Part shown: piece after piece, positions 39,561 through 49,047 of the stretch
Layout of the letters: every line of letters starts with the position of its first letter
Position numbering within the stretch: position 1 is the first letter of the stretch
Origin: Kofleriaceae bacterium
Lineage (GTDB): Bacteria; Myxococcota_A; Polyangia; Haliangiales; Haliangiaceae
NCBI GenBank assembly: GCA_018057825.1
Contig: JAGPCY010000021.1
Location: 89,117-153,116 of the forward strand
Direction: 5' to 3'
DNA length: 64,000 bases
Position numbers and translations under genes: made by a program
The notes under the pieces: model-generated
Database searches by the model: none
What the model was told of the DNA's origin: nothing
Seen by the model: only the letters and a program-made list of their open reading frames with translations

Positions 39561-40885
39561 GCCGCGGCCACGTCGGCCGCGCCGCGCTGCTCGCGCTCCT
39601 GGCGATGACCGGCGCGGCGCGCGGCAACGGTCGGTTCCCGGCCTCGTCGTCGATCGACTTCCAGCCCGGGCGCCCCGACCACATCGCGCTCGGCGTGACC
39701 TTCGGGCTGCTGGTGTCGCGCGACGGCGGCGCGACCTGGCGCTGGGACTGCGAGGCCGCGATCGGCTTCGAGGGCACCTACGATCCGATCTACCTGTGGA
39801 GCGCCAGCGGCGCGCTGTTCGCCAGCACCTTCAATGGCCTCAAGGTCGCGCGCGATCCGTGCGGCTGGCAGGCGGTGCCCGGCCCGGTCGGGACCGCCGA
39901 CGTCACCGCGCTGGCGATCGGCGGCGACGGCGCGATCTGGGCCGCGGTGTCCGACCTCGCGGGCGTCGCCGCGATCTACCGCAGCGACGACGACGGCGAC
40001 AGCTTCACCGCCACCGCGCTGCCCGGTCAGGTCGGCGACGTCTGGCATACGATCGCGGTCGCGCCGGGCGAGCCGCGCCGGGTCTACGTCACCGGCCGCC
40101 GCATGGTGGCCGGCGCGCCGACCCGCGTGCTGTACCGCTCGCTCGACGGCGGCGCGAGCTGGGTCGAGCTGCCGACCGACGCGCTGGTCGGCACCGCGAC
40201 CTCCGAGCTGTTCGTGGCCGCGATCGATCCGCGCGATCCCGACCACGTCTACGCGATCGTCACCGACGTCGGCCCCGGGCTGCGCACCGCGCTGTACCGG
40301 ACCACCGACGCGGCGGCGGCGCTCCCGGCGGGGCCGAGCTGGACCCGGGTCCTCGAGGTCCCGACCCGGATCAACGGCGTCGTGGTCCGGGCCACCGGCG
40401 AGGTCCTGGCGATCACGCCTGCGATGGGCCTCTACCGCGCGCCGGATCGCGCCGCCGCGTTCGCGCTGGTCCCCGGGGTGACCCTCGACGGGCGGTGCCT
40501 GCGCGAGCGGACCGACGGCACGCTGTGGATGTGCACCAACAACCTGCCGCCCGACCGCGCGACCCTGCACGTCGCGACCGAGCCGACGACCTGGACCCGC
40601 CGCCTGGCGTTCGCCGAGCTGACCGGGCCGACCCGCTGTCCCGACGGCACGGTGCAGCACGACACCTGCGAGGCCACGTTGTGGTGTGGCCTGCGCGACA
40701 ACCTGGCGATCGTCGCCGATGACACCGGCTGCGTGGCGCCGCTCGACGCCGGCCCGGACGCGGCCGGGCCGACCGGGCGCGGCGGCGGGTGCTGCACCGT
40801 CGGCGGCGGCCCGGGCGGCGAGCTGGCCGTGATCGCGCTCGGCCTGCGGCGACGCCGCCGTCAGCGGGCGCGCGTCGCCAGGTAG
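39557..40885 (+). CDS. Exported BNR/propeller-like protein with MYXO-CTERM-like tail
   Basis: The 442-residue product has a signal peptide (cleaved near GAARG-NGRF) and several Asp-box-like blades such as [21 protein letters not shown] and [12 protein letters not shown], as in sialidase/photosystem-stability-factor propellers. The C-terminus (RGGGCC, a short hydrophobic stretch, then RRRRRQR) fits a MYXO-CTERM surface-sorting signal, in which the Cys is lipid-modified after cleavage. The GTG overlaps the OmpA stop (GTGA), so the propeller and the OmpA protein are co-translated and may work together on the surface. The last 25 bp overlap tyrA on the other strand. Confidence 0.8.
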   Translation: MSRGHVGRAALLALLAMTGAARGNGRFPASSSIDFQPGRPDHIALGVTFGLLVSRDGGATWRWDCEAAIGFEGTYDPIYLWSASGALFASTFNGLKVARDPCGWQAVPGPVGTADVTALAIGGDGAIWAAVSDLAGVAAIYRSDDDGDSFTATALPGQVGDVWHTIAVAPGEPRRVYVTGRRMVAGAPTRVLYRSLDGGASWVELPTDALVGTATSELFVAAIDPRDPDHVYAIVTDVGPGLRTALYRTTDAAAALPAGPSWTRVLEVPTRINGVVVRATGEVLAITPAMGLYRAPDRAAAFALVPGVTLDGRCLRERTDGTLWMCTNNLPPDRATLHVATEPTTWTRRLAFAELTGPTRCPDGTVQHDTCEATLWCGLRDNLAIVADDTGCVAPLDAGPDAAGPTGRGGGCCTVGGGPGGELAVIALGLRRRRRQRARVAR

Positions 40886-41955
40886 TCGCGGCCGCGGGTC
40901 ATGAGCGCGCGGAAGCCGGCGCCGTCGCCGGCCCGCACGACCGAGCGGATCCGCTCGACCGCGTACGACAGCGCGGCCAGCGACTCGGCGCCGTAGTCGT
41001 TGCCGTGCTGGATCTCGAAGTACAGGTCGGGGTTCTCGCCGGCGACCGCGGCGGCGATCCGGAGCTGGGCGTCGAAGGTCGTCGACGACAAGGTCGCCAG
41101 GCGCGGCGCGGCCTCGCCGCTGTCGGCCAGCGCGGTGAAGAACGCCAGGTTGAGCGCGTGGGACAGCCCGAGGACGTAGGCGATCAGGCGATCGTGGCTC
41201 TCGAGATCCATCTCGACCACGGTCGCCATCGTCGACGCGAACAGCTCGCGCGCGGCGGCGGTCGCGGCCGGCACGCCGACATCGACGAAGATGACGTGGC
41301 GCCCGCTCAGGAGCTCGGTGTCGGGGCCGAACATCGGGTGGACCGAGGTGACGCGACCACCGGCGGCGACCAGCGCCGCCAGGCTGGCGCGCAGCGGGCT
41401 CTTGAGCGAGCCGACGTCGAAGATCACGCCGGGCGGCGGCGCCGCGGCCAGCTCGCCGAGGATGGCCGCGGTCACCGGCATCGGCGCCGCGACCACGATC
41501 AGCTCGTGCTCGAGGGGCGTCGACCGCCAGTCGGCGACCGAGGGGAACCCGTCGACCGGCCCGGCCGGGTCGGCGATCTCGACCGCGAAGCCCTGGGCGG
41601 CCAGGAAGCGCGCGAACCACCGGCCCATGCGGCCGGCGCCGCCGATCACCAGGACCCGCCGGCCCGAGCCCGAGCCGGTCGCGGCGACGCGATCACGCTC
41701 CTGGGCGGCCAGGGACGCGCGGATCAGCGTCAACATCAGCTCCTCGCCGATCGACGGGGCCAGGCCACGCTCGGCGGCCGCCGCGCGGGCCCGCTCGATC
41801 ACGTCGCGCTCCTGGCGGAAGTCGCGGACCGGGACCCCGGCGGCGGCCTTGACCCGGCCGATCTGCTGCGCCAGCTCCTGGCGGCGCGCGACGGCCTCGA
41901 GCAGCGTGCGATCGACAGCGGCCAGCTCGGCGCGCAGGTGGTCGAGGTCGGTCAT
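40861..41955 (-). CDS. tyrA: Bifunctional chorismate mutase/prephenate dehydrogenase
   Basis: The 364-residue protein has an N-terminal AroQ chorismate mutase helix bundle (~1-90; [20 protein letters not shown], then [10 protein letters not shown]) and a Rossmann dehydrogenase domain with [16 protein letters not shown] (~100-115) and a [15 protein letters not shown] substrate region. The order and length match enterobacterial-type TyrA, which makes hydroxyphenylpyruvate for tyrosine synthesis. It is the third gene of a Nudix-SGNH-tyrA unit, 19 bp after the SGNH gene, and its 3' end overlaps the propeller gene. Confidence 0.94.
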   Translation of the reverse strand: MTDLDHLRAELAAVDRTLLEAVARRQELAQQIGRVKAAAGVPVRDFRQERDVIERARAAAAERGLAPSIGEELMLTLIRASLAAQERDRVAATGSGSGRRVLVIGGAGRMGRWFARFLAAQGFAVEIADPAGPVDGFPSVADWRSTPLEHELIVVAAPMPVTAAILGELAAAPPPGVIFDVGSLKSPLRASLAALVAAGGRVTSVHPMFGPDTELLSGRHVIFVDVGVPAATAAARELFASTMATVVEMDLESHDRLIAYVLGLSHALNLAFFTALADSGEAAPRLATLSSTTFDAQLRIAAAVAGENPDLYFEIQHGNDYGAESLAALSYAVERIRSVVRAGDGAGFRALMTRGRDYLATRAR

Positions 41956-41974
41956 GGCGGCAGGGTCCTCACGG

Positions 41975-42760
41975 TCACGGGCGGACGAACACCAGGGCCC
42001 CGGGCGCGACGCCGAGCTCGGCGGTCAAGAGGTGGTCGAGGCGATCGAGCAGGTACCACAGCCCGAGGTCGTTGGCGTGGAGGCCGTCGAAGAAGACCAG
42101 GTCGCGCGCCGGCACGACCTCGCCCGGCGCCAGCTCGATCTCACCGCCCGCGGCCAGCGGCGCGATCCAGGCGTGGAGCGGGATGACGACGGTGTCGGGG
42201 CGGGCCGCGGCCCAGGCGCGGATGCGGGCGTTCAGCGCGGCCAGTTCGCCCGGGCTCGGCACCGCCTCGGGGGCGATCAGCCGCGGATGCGCGGTGCGCA
42301 TGTCGGGCAGCTCGCCGACCGCGAGCGGCGCGGCGATCGGCGCCAGGAGCGCGAGGCCACGCTCGAGCGACGCCAGGCGCTCGGCCGGCGGGTCGACCTG
42401 GTAGGCGAACCAGAACAGGAAGTCGAGGGCGATCACCAGGGTCGGGGCCGCGGCCGTGACCTGGGCGACCTGGGCTCGCCCGCGCGCCAGCGGATCGAGG
42501 AACATCGTCACGTCGGCGGCGTCCGTGACCGCGCCGGCCCCGGCGGCGAGCAACGCGGTGGCGACCCGCGGCGAGGCGAAGCCGGCCGAGACGCTGGCGC
42601 CGACCACCGCGACGTGGGCCGCGGTCACCGGCGGCGGCGCGATCGCCAGGGCGACCGGAGCGGCGAGCGGCGGATCGGCGCGGGTCATCGCCGGCGCCGC
42701 GGTCGGCGCGGCGCGACAGGCGAGCGCCAGGGCCACCGCCGCCGCCAGGCGTGCGGTCAT
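41975..42760 (-). CDS. SGNH/GDSL-like hydrolase lipoprotein
   Basis: The 261-residue product has a lipoprotein-like signal (LALAC). It then shows a flavodoxin-like SGNH core: block [11 protein letters not shown] with the nucleophile Ser56, a block with [10 protein letters not shown], and block [10 protein letters not shown] that gives the Asp-x-x-His pair. The block III Asn is not obvious. The family hydrolyses esters or acetyl groups, often on surface polymers. Its ATG overlaps the Nudix stop (ATGA), and tyrA follows 19 bp later. Substrate unknown. Confidence 0.8.
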   Translation of the reverse strand: MTARLAAAVALALACRAAPTAAPAMTRADPPLAAPVALAIAPPPVTAAHVAVVGASVSAGFASPRVATALLAAGAGAVTDAADVTMFLDPLARGRAQVAQVTAAAPTLVIALDFLFWFAYQVDPPAERLASLERGLALLAPIAAPLAVGELPDMRTAHPRLIAPEAVPSPGELAALNARIRAWAAARPDTVVIPLHAWIAPLAAGGEIELAPGEVVPARDLVFFDGLHANDLGLWYLLDRLDHLLTAELGVAPGALVFVRP

Positions 42761-43209
42761 ATCGACAGCTCGTCGCCGAGCACCTCGAGCGGGACCATCG
42801 GCCGGCCGTCGGCGACGCTCTCGAGCAGCCCGCGCAGGTCGGCGCCGCGCAGCGGCAAGCGGGCGATCTCGTCGAGGGTCAGCCAGGCGGCCTTGAGCGA
42901 CTCCTCATCGGGCTCGGACTTGGGCGGGGTGTCGTCGCACGGGGTGGCGGCGAAGATCACCCGGATGCGCGAGGTCGCGCCGTTGGCCACGTGCTCGATG
43001 CGATAGATGCCGTCGAGGCGCACCGGGATCGAGGTCTCCTCGAGGACCTCGCGGACGCAGGCCGCGGTCATGGTCTCGCCCGGCTCGACCCGCCCGCCCG
43101 GGATCGACCAGGTGGCGCCGTACTTGCGCTCCTGGGTCAGCAGGAAGCGATGCCCCAGGCGCACCACCGCCAGGGCGAAGTACCAAGTCGGCGTCGGTGT
43201 CCGCGCCAT
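42757..43209 (-). CDS. NUDIX hydrolase
   Basis: The 150-residue protein has the Nudix box GRVEPGETMTAACVREVLEE followed by TSIP; the usual Gly after EE is Thr, which is tolerated in many members. It hydrolyses a nucleoside diphosphate linked to another moiety. The ATG at 43209 begins the conserved TPTWYFALAVV strand. It is the first gene of the Nudix-SGNH-tyrA unit. A 12-bp tandem repeat lies upstream in the divergent intergenic region. Confidence 0.9.
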   Translation of the reverse strand: MARTPTPTWYFALAVVRLGHRFLLTQERKYGATWSIPGGRVEPGETMTAACVREVLEETSIPVRLDGIYRIEHVANGATSRIRVIFAATPCDDTPPKSEPDEESLKAAWLTLDEIARLPLRGADLRGLLESVADGRPMVPLEVLGDELSI

Positions 43210-43244
43210 GGCCGGCGCTTGTATCGCAGACCGCCGGGGTCCGC

Positions 43245-43280
43245 CAGCCCATCCGCCAGCCCATCCGCCAGCCCATCGCG
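43245..43280. repeat. 12-bp tandem repeat, about three copies
   Basis: CCGCCAGCCCAT is repeated in tandem in the 175-bp region between the divergent Nudix and lipoprotein genes. It codes for nothing credible on either strand. Confidence 0.75.
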
Positions 43281-43384
43281 TGTCACCTGTCGGGCGGGCC
43301 CCCGCGGAGGCGGTCCTTGCCCGCCCGACTCCGTTCGTGCACAAATCGTCGCGTCCGGCCGCGCGCCGGCGTCCGGAGGTCCCC

Positions 43385-44122
43385 ATGCTCGCTCGTCCCG
43401 TCGTCCCCTCGCTCCTCGCCACGCTCGCCCTCGCCTGCAGCGGCGGCGATGACCCCGCCGCGGTCGACGCCGCGCCCGACGCGCCGATCGACGCCGCGAT
43501 CGACGCCCGGGTCGACGCGCCAGCGCCGACCTGCACCACGCCCAACATGATGTGCGGCAGCGAGTGCGTCGACACCTCGACCGACGAGCGGTTCTGCGGC
43601 AACTGCGCCACCGCCTGCGAAGGCGGCCAGGTCTGCACCCAGAGCCGGTGCGGCTGCGCGACCGGGATCTCGATCCCGGCGATGCCGTCGTTCCTCCTCG
43701 ATCAGATCATGCGCCAGGCCGGGGTGACGGTCGGCTTCGGGGCCTACGCCGACGCCGAGATCGACGTCCTGCTGATCGGCCACGACGCGACCACCGTGGT
43801 CGGCATGCCCTACACCCTGAGCGGGACCAACCTCGGCACGCCGCCGTTCGCCGGCTTCGGCTACGATGTCGACATCGCGACCCGGACCCCGTCGGCGGCC
43901 TACTACGCGACGTCCGGCACCTTGACCTTCACCAAGATCTGCCCGCCGACCGCCGCCGGCGGCATGGGCGGCTTCTCGGGCACCCTGGCCGGCGCGCAGT
44001 TCACCGCGGTGTCGAGCCTGACCAACCCGACGATCGATCCCAACGGCTGCACGATCCCGGGCCCGGGTGAGCCCGCGCTGCCGACGATCACGTTCCGCAT
44101 GGGCGACACGAGCTGCAACTAG
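43385..44122 (+). CDS. Cys-rich lipoprotein of unknown function
   Basis: The 245-residue product follows a strong GGAGG site and has lipobox LALAC. A DAA/DAP-rich linker is followed by a Cys-rich segment (MCGSECVDTSTDERFCGNC, then CEGGQVCTQSRCGC) like the tandem 'CGxxCVD' modules of myxobacterial surface proteins. A ~130-residue beta-rich domain follows. No catalytic motif is seen. It is likely to be displayed on the outer membrane. The next gene, a lipoprotein metallo-beta-lactamase, begins 9 bp later on the same strand, suggesting co-transcription. Confidence 0.72.
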   Translation: MLARPVVPSLLATLALACSGGDDPAAVDAAPDAPIDAAIDARVDAPAPTCTTPNMMCGSECVDTSTDERFCGNCATACEGGQVCTQSRCGCATGISIPAMPSFLLDQIMRQAGVTVGFGAYADAEIDVLLIGHDATTVVGMPYTLSGTNLGTPPFAGFGYDVDIATRTPSAAYYATSGTLTFTKICPPTAAGGMGGFSGTLAGAQFTAVSSLTNPTIDPNGCTIPGPGEPALPTITFRMGDTSCN

Positions 44123-44131
44123 CCGCGAGCC

Positions 44132-45376
44132 GTGCCCATGTCCCGGCTCGGCCTCGTCGGTGTGCTCGGCGTCCTGGCGTGCGGGGGCCCGGCCGCGACC
44201 GGTGACGCCGCGACCGACGACGGGGTGGCCGCGCCGATCGACGCGGCCGGGGCGGTCGATGCGGCGCCCTGTCCGCCGCTGCCGGTGGCGCCCACCGCCG
44301 CGCTCCGGCCGACGCCGGGCGAGCTGTTCTACGCCCAGCTCGGCCTGGGCGGGTTGAGCCTGGGCGAGGCCGCGGTGGTGGTCGGGCCCGACGGCACGGT
44401 GGTCCTGATCGACGTCGGCAACGACCGCCACGACGACGACGTCGCCGGGGCGCTCGCCGAGCTGACCGGGGCGACGACGGTCGATCACATCGTCATCACG
44501 CACTTCCACGCCGATCATGGCGATGGGCTGACCGGCCTGCTCGATCGGATCGCGCTGACCGGCACGATCGTCCACCGCGGCCTCACCGATCTGACCGCCG
44601 CCGCCAACGACGCGACCATCGCGGCGGTGTGCCGCGCCGGTCGGGGCGCGCCGCTGTGCGTGAGCGCGACCCCGCCGGGCTGCGAGCCGTCGACCTGGAC
44701 CGGCGCGTACCCGGCGACCGGGTGTCCCGGCCTCGGCCGCGCGCTGGCGCTCGGCGAGGGTGCCGCGCTGAAGTTCCTCGCCGCCGACGGCGTGATCGGC
44801 GCCGATCGCTTCGAGGCCGTGGTCGGCCCGATCGATCCCACCGACACCAACGGCGAGAACGCCCGCAGCGTGGTCGCGCTGCTCGCGCACGGGCGCTTCC
44901 GCATGCTGGTCGCCGGCGATCTGACCGGCGGCGGCTCCGACACCGACGACCTCGAGGGCTTCTACGCGCCCCGCCTGACCGCGGCTGGCGTCGACGAGCA
45001 GGGCGTCGACGTCTTGCACCTCGGCCACCATGGCCGCGACACCTCGAGCAACCGGACCTGGCTCGATCGCCTGCTGCCCGCCGACGGCGCCGATCGCAAC
45101 GCGGTCATGGGCATCAGCACCGCGCACCTGAACTCGCCCCACGCCGCGGTCTTGACCACCGTGCTGGCCGGCGAGCGCCTCGGCGCCGGCCGCGCCTGGA
45201 CCACGCGGGTCGCCACCGGCGGGGCGACCGCGCCCGGCCTGGTCGACGCCGACGGCGGCCGCGTCCTGATCGCCACCCTCGACGGCGGCGCGGCCTACGC
45301 GGTGCAAGCCGTCGGTCCCGACGGCGCGGTGCGCGACAGCCGGGTCTTCCGCACCGTCGGCGCCTGCCTGCGCTGA
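44132..45376 (+). CDS. Metallo-beta-lactamase-fold lipoprotein (ComEC-catalytic-domain-like)
   Basis: The 414-residue product has a lipobox (GVLAC), a DAA-type linker and an MBL domain: strand VVLIDVGNDRHDDD, metal motif THFHADHGDG near 124-133, MLVAGDLTGGG and HLGHHGRDTSSN. The last block, together with the first, resembles the ComEC/Rec2 C-terminal nuclease-like MBL group, here secreted and lipid-anchored instead of attached to a channel. Substrate is unknown; a phosphodiesterase or nuclease is plausible. GTG 44132 or ATG 44138 could start it. It is convergent with the LysR gene. Confidence 0.82.
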   Translation: MPMSRLGLVGVLGVLACGGPAATGDAATDDGVAAPIDAAGAVDAAPCPPLPVAPTAALRPTPGELFYAQLGLGGLSLGEAAVVVGPDGTVVLIDVGNDRHDDDVAGALAELTGATTVDHIVITHFHADHGDGLTGLLDRIALTGTIVHRGLTDLTAAANDATIAAVCRAGRGAPLCVSATPPGCEPSTWTGAYPATGCPGLGRALALGEGAALKFLAADGVIGADRFEAVVGPIDPTDTNGENARSVVALLAHGRFRMLVAGDLTGGGSDTDDLEGFYAPRLTAAGVDEQGVDVLHLGHHGRDTSSNRTWLDRLLPADGADRNAVMGISTAHLNSPHAAVLTTVLAGERLGAGRAWTTRVATGGATAPGLVDADGGRVLIATLDGGAAYAVQAVGPDGAVRDSRVFRTVGACLR

Positions 45377-45390
45377 CCGGCGCGGCGTGG

Positions 45391-46284
45391 TCAGCGCGCG
45401 GCGCCCGCCGCGGCGCGCGTGGGGGGACGTGCCCGCCCAGGTGACGCCCGCACCGCCGCCGGGACGAAGCGTCCGGCGATGCGCGCGACCGCGGCCAGGA
45501 CCAGCGGGGTCGGCCGGGCGGCCACCGCCAGCCCGACCTCGCGCTCGACCGCGACGTCGATGAGGGGCCGGACGGCGATCCGCGGATCGTCCCGCACGAC
45601 GCCGGCCGGGACCACCGCGAACCCGATCCCCGCCGCGACCAGGGCCAGGGCCCACTCCTCGGAGGTCGCGCGCGCCGCCGGCTCGACCGCCGGCGCCCGC
45701 CGCGCGAAGGCCCGCGCGTGCTCGCAGTGGCAGCGCTCGATGAACGGCTGACCGAGCAGCTCGCCGGCCCGCAGGCTCGCGCGCGCGGCCAGCGGGTGGG
45801 CGACCGGCAGCGCCACGACGAACCGCTCGCGCCACAGGCGGCGGAAGTTCTCGCCGCGGCGGAGCTGGCCGCGCGTGACCACCCGCAGCTCGGCCCGCGC
45901 CTCGGCGTCGACCACCCGCAGCCGCAGGTCGCGGGCGTCGGCGGCCGCCGCCAGCACGTCGCGCAGCCGGACCGCGTCGAGGGATCGGGTGACCGCGATC
46001 GTCAGCTCGGCCGCGACCGGGACCGGGGCCCGGACCCGCGCCCGCACCGCCGCCGCCTCGGCCAGGAGGTGGCGCGCGGTCGGATACAGCGCCACCGCGG
46101 CCGCGGTCGGGGTCACGCCGCGGGCGTGGCGGACGAACAGCGCGGCGCCCAGGTCGGCCTCGAGCACCGCCAGCGCGGTCGACACCGACGGCTGGGAGAT
46201 GTGGCAGCGCCGGGCCGCCGCGCTGATCGTGCCGGCCTCGAATACCGCGACGAAGTAGCCCAGCTCGCGCAGCTCCATAGCCAT
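45391..46284 (-). CDS. LysR-type transcriptional regulator
   Basis: The 297-residue protein has the LysR winged helix at the N-terminus (LRELGYFVAVFEAGTISAAA, then SQPSVSTALAVLEADLGAALFVR) and a periplasmic-binding-like effector domain. It is divergent from the MBL lactonase-like gene and probably controls it. A CCATAG-N7-CTATGG inverted repeat overlaps its start codon. ATG 46284 or ATG 46278 could be used; CATAGT upstream fits leaderless initiation at 46278. The effector is unknown, perhaps a lactone. Confidence 0.92.
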   Translation of the reverse strand: MAMELRELGYFVAVFEAGTISAAARRCHISQPSVSTALAVLEADLGAALFVRHARGVTPTAAAVALYPTARHLLAEAAAVRARVRAPVPVAAELTIAVTRSLDAVRLRDVLAAAADARDLRLRVVDAEARAELRVVTRGQLRRGENFRRLWRERFVVALPVAHPLAARASLRAGELLGQPFIERCHCEHARAFARRAPAVEPAARATSEEWALALVAAGIGFAVVPAGVVRDDPRIAVRPLIDVAVEREVGLAVAARPTPLVLAAVARIAGRFVPAAVRASPGRARPPTRAAAGAAR

Positions 46285-46293
46285 CGACTATGG
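46275..46293. promoter_or_regulatory. Candidate LysR operator
   Basis: CCATAG (46275-46280), seven spacer bases and CTATGG (46288-46293) form a perfect dyad with the ATAG-N7-CTAT core that fits the LysR T-N11-A rule. It overlaps the regulator's own start region, as expected for autoregulation, and lies 56 bp upstream of the divergent MBL gene. Confidence 0.6.
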
Positions 46294-46348
46294 CACGCCT
46301 CGCACCTCGATCGTCGACCGGGGCCGGGGCCGGCCCCATGCTGCGGCC

Positions 46349-47218
46349 ATGCGCGTCCATCACCTCAACACCGCGTCGATGTGTCCCCACGGCCAGTGGT
46401 TCGTGAACGGGACCGGCAGCCCGTTTCGCCGCGCCCGCCTGGTGTGCCACACGCTGCTCCTCGAGCACCGCGGCCGCCTGATCCTGGTCGACGGTGGCCT
46501 GGGCACCGCCGACCTCGCCGACCCGGCGCGGCTCGGCCCGGCCTGGGTCCGCCAGGCCCGGCCGCGCCTCGATCCGGCCGAGACCGCGCTGGCCCAGGTC
46601 CAGGCCCTCGGCTTCGACCCGCGCGACGTCCGCGACCTGGTGCTCACCCACCTCGATCTCGATCACGCCGGGTGCGTCCCCGACTTCCCGTGGGCCACGG
46701 TCCACGTCCACGCCCGCGAGCTCGCCGCCGCCACCGCGCGCGACACCGCGCTGGCCCGCTGGCGCTACGTGCCGGGTCAGCTCCCAGCGCCCGGCCAGGC
46801 CCGGACCTACGCCGACGGCGGCGACACCTGGCGCGGCCTCACCGGGGTCCGCCCGCTCGACGACACCGACCCCGAGGTCCTGCTGGTGCCGCTGCCCGGC
46901 CACACCGCCGGCCACTGCGGCGTCGCGGTCGCCAGCGATCGCGGCTGGCTCCTCCACGCCGGCGATAGCCACTTCTTCCACGGCCAGCTCGCCGAGCGGC
47001 CGCGCATCCCGCTGGTGCTGTCGTGGTTCCAGCGCCGCGGCGACACCGATCGCGCGGCCCGGCGCGCCAGCCAGGAACAGGTCCGCCAGCTCGCGCAGCG
47101 CCACCCCGACGTCCGGATCTTCAGCGGCCACGATCCGGTGCAGTTCGACGCCGCGGTCGCCGCCGCCGGTGAAGGTCGGACAGCGGATCGACGAGGCCTC
47201 GACATCGGCGCGGCCTAA
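46349..47218 (+). CDS. MBL-fold hydrolase, N-acyl-homoserine-lactonase-like
   Basis: The 289-residue enzyme has the metal motif THLDLDHAG at 100-108 (HxDxDH as in AiiA/AttM lactonases rather than HxHxDH), LPGHTAGHCGV and LHAGDSHFFHG, and a terminal FSGHD. The family hydrolyses lactones, including quorum signals. Divergent control by a LysR regulator suggests induction by a lactone or related compound. The true substrate cannot be fixed. A small lipoprotein gene follows 56 bp later. Confidence 0.85.
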   Translation: MRVHHLNTASMCPHGQWFVNGTGSPFRRARLVCHTLLLEHRGRLILVDGGLGTADLADPARLGPAWVRQARPRLDPAETALAQVQALGFDPRDVRDLVLTHLDLDHAGCVPDFPWATVHVHARELAAATARDTALARWRYVPGQLPAPGQARTYADGGDTWRGLTGVRPLDDTDPEVLLVPLPGHTAGHCGVAVASDRGWLLHAGDSHFFHGQLAERPRIPLVLSWFQRRGDTDRAARRASQEQVRQLAQRHPDVRIFSGHDPVQFDAAVAAAGEGRTADRRGLDIGAA

Positions 47219-47274
47219 CCCGCCAGGATCAGCTCGGTCGGACCACGGCCCGCGACCTGCAATCCGAGCCGGGC

Positions 47275-47778
47275 ATGTCCGCGCTCCCCCGCTCGCTCGC
47301 CCTCGCCGCGGCCATGTCCCTGACCGCGGGCTGTCCGGCCCGCGCGGGCGCCTATGGCGCGAGCCTGGCGATGACCGCGGCCGGCGTCGCGCTCGCCTCC
47401 GTCGACGGTCGCGACCCGAACCCCACCTGCACCGGCGGCTGCCTCGACGACGAGATCGACGCCGGCGCCAACCGGATCGGCATGGGCCTGGCCGTCCTCG
47501 GGATCGCGCTCTTCGCCGTCACCGCGATGTCTCACGCCCGCGAGGCGCCTCCTCCGGCCCCGGTGGTCGCGGTCAAGGACGACGTGCCCCTCCTGCCGCT
47601 ACCGGAGGTGCCAAACACCGCCCCCGAGGCCATCCAGATGACCCTCCAGGCCCGACGCGCCGGGCTCGCCGGCCGCTGCCACTCGGTGCAGTCCCTCGCC
47701 AAGCGCGTGCGCGCCGCCGACCCGACCTACGACGCCACCGTCTTCGTCGCCGAGCCCATCATCGCTTCGTGCCTGTGA
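47275..47778 (+). CDS. Small lipoprotein with a transmembrane segment, unknown function
   Basis: The 167-residue product has a lipoprotein signal (lipobox LTAGC), a short domain with two Cys (CTGGCLDDE), a hydrophobic stretch (MGLAVLGIALFAVTAM, ~70-86) and a C-terminal helical part (QARRAGLAGRCHSVQSLAKRV) ending in Cys-Leu. Proteins of this kind are common in Myxococcota next to unrelated genes. No function can be assigned. It is convergent with the alpha/beta hydrolase gene. Confidence 0.65.
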   Translation: MSALPRSLALAAAMSLTAGCPARAGAYGASLAMTAAGVALASVDGRDPNPTCTGGCLDDEIDAGANRIGMGLAVLGIALFAVTAMSHAREAPPPAPVVAVKDDVPLLPLPEVPNTAPEAIQMTLQARRAGLAGRCHSVQSLAKRVRAADPTYDATVFVAEPIIASCL

Positions 47779-47792
47779 GCGCCGTCCGCCGA

Positions 47793-48803
47793 TCAGCGGC
47801 GGAACAGTCCGTCGAGCTCGCGGCTCGTGATCGTGAGGCTCACCTGGGGCCCACGGTCGGCGATCAGCTTCTCGGCGATCAGCGCGTTGGTCGGCGCGAG
47901 GACGCCGAAGTGATCGGTGCCCGCGACCTCGAAGAACTGGGCCTGCGGGTTTCGGCTGAGCTGACGGAGCAAGCGCACGGCGTCGACGTTGCCGCCGGCG
48001 CCCTCGATCACGAAGGTCGGCGTGCGGAGATCCTTGAGCCAGGCCGCCGGGGACCGGGGCTGCATCTCCACCGGATCGGTCGGATCGCAGTAGACGAGCT
48101 CACCGCCGTAGTCGCCGGCGAACGCCACCGGACCGAAGCTGATCGTCGCGCGGAACTGATCCGTGGTCTGCGCGACCAGGAGGGCCAGGGTCCCGCCGGT
48201 GCTGTGACCGCCGAGGTAGATGCGGGTCGGATCGACGTACGGGAGGCTCGCGAGGAACGCACGCGCGGCGATGACGTCGTCGACCTCGCCGAGGAAGCCC
48301 TCGCGCCGACCAGGGTTGTCGTTCCCGCCGCGCATCGAGGGGAACATCATCACCAGACCGGCCTCGCGATAGGCGGCGGCGGTCTGATCGTTGGCGGGGT
48401 CCGCCGGCGTCCACACGTCACCGATCGTGTTGGTGTCGCCGCCGGTGAGCCAGACGATCGCCGGGTGACGCGCGCCGTCGCCAGGGTCCTTGGTCAGATA
48501 CGCGACCAGTGGCCCCGGGGCCGCCGGATACCGAACCAACGTGAACGGGGCGGAGGGTGGCGGCACCGGGGCCGCCTCCGGCGCAGGTCCCCGGTCGATC
48601 AGCTTGGTCCGCAGCACGACCTTCGACCGCGGCGGCAGCGCCGACGCCTCGGCCCAGGCCGCCGCGAGGTCCTCCGCGCTCAGGGGTCCCGGTGGCGCAG
48701 ACGGTGCGGAGCCAGCGGCCGTCGCCGGCGCCGCCTCGCCCTTGTCGCGGGAACCACATCCCATCGAAACACCAGCGATCAGCAGGACACCCAAGACGCG
48801 CAT
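47793..48803 (-). CDS. Lipoprotein alpha/beta hydrolase (S9/dienelactone hydrolase-like)
   Basis: The 336-residue product has a lipobox (VSMGC), an Ala/Pro linker and an alpha/beta-hydrolase core. The oxyanion region is IVWLTGGDTNT, the nucleophile elbow is GGHSTGG, the acid lies near FVIEGAGGN and the catalytic His is in GTDHFG. PSMRGGNDNPG resembles the S9 peptidase/acyl-aminoacyl peptidase group. It probably hydrolyses esters or short peptides at the cell envelope. The ATG at 48803 gives the signal peptide; upstream codons are not hydrophobic. It is the last host-like gene before the defence island. Confidence 0.83.
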   Translation of the reverse strand: MRVLGVLLIAGVSMGCGSRDKGEAAPATAAGSAPSAPPGPLSAEDLAAAWAEASALPPRSKVVLRTKLIDRGPAPEAAPVPPPSAPFTLVRYPAAPGPLVAYLTKDPGDGARHPAIVWLTGGDTNTIGDVWTPADPANDQTAAAYREAGLVMMFPSMRGGNDNPGRREGFLGEVDDVIAARAFLASLPYVDPTRIYLGGHSTGGTLALLVAQTTDQFRATISFGPVAFAGDYGGELVYCDPTDPVEMQPRSPAAWLKDLRTPTFVIEGAGGNVDAVRLLRQLSRNPQAQFFEVAGTDHFGVLAPTNALIAEKLIADRGPQVSLTITSRELDGLFRR

Positions 48804-48884
48804 CACGATGGCACATCGTAGCGATAGCCCTCGCGCCAGGCAACCGCCCCAGCACCTGCTCCGGCCGACCGGAGCGATCTCGGT

Positions 48885-49047
48885 GGACCAACCCTCCCGC
48901 AGAGCTCCCATCGTCTCGAGGTCCCGCCCAGCGCAGCCGACCTGACGGAGGCGTATGGGAGCGAGGACCAACCTCCCAAGAAGCCTCCCATCGTCTCAAG
49001 GTCATCCCCTCGCCGCGCTGAACGCCCAGCCGACCGAGGGAGGCGTC
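48885..49047. repeat. Imperfect ~80-bp direct repeat at the left edge of the defence island
   Basis: Two related units begin with GGACCAAC at 48885 and 48965, share CTCCCATCGTCTC-AGGTC and end with CAGCCGACC followed by GGAGGCG. The second unit has small insertions. They lie in the 533-bp gene-free stretch (48804-49336) between the hydrolase and the TIR-like gene. The rest of the stretch is unremarkable except for lower GC near 49075-49210. Confidence 0.65.

Noticed and set aside
43283..47131. 1282-codon minus-strand open frame across several genes
   Set aside because: It runs antisense to the lipoprotein and MBL genes and through the LysR gene in another frame; composition is that of a shadow frame with no conserved motif.
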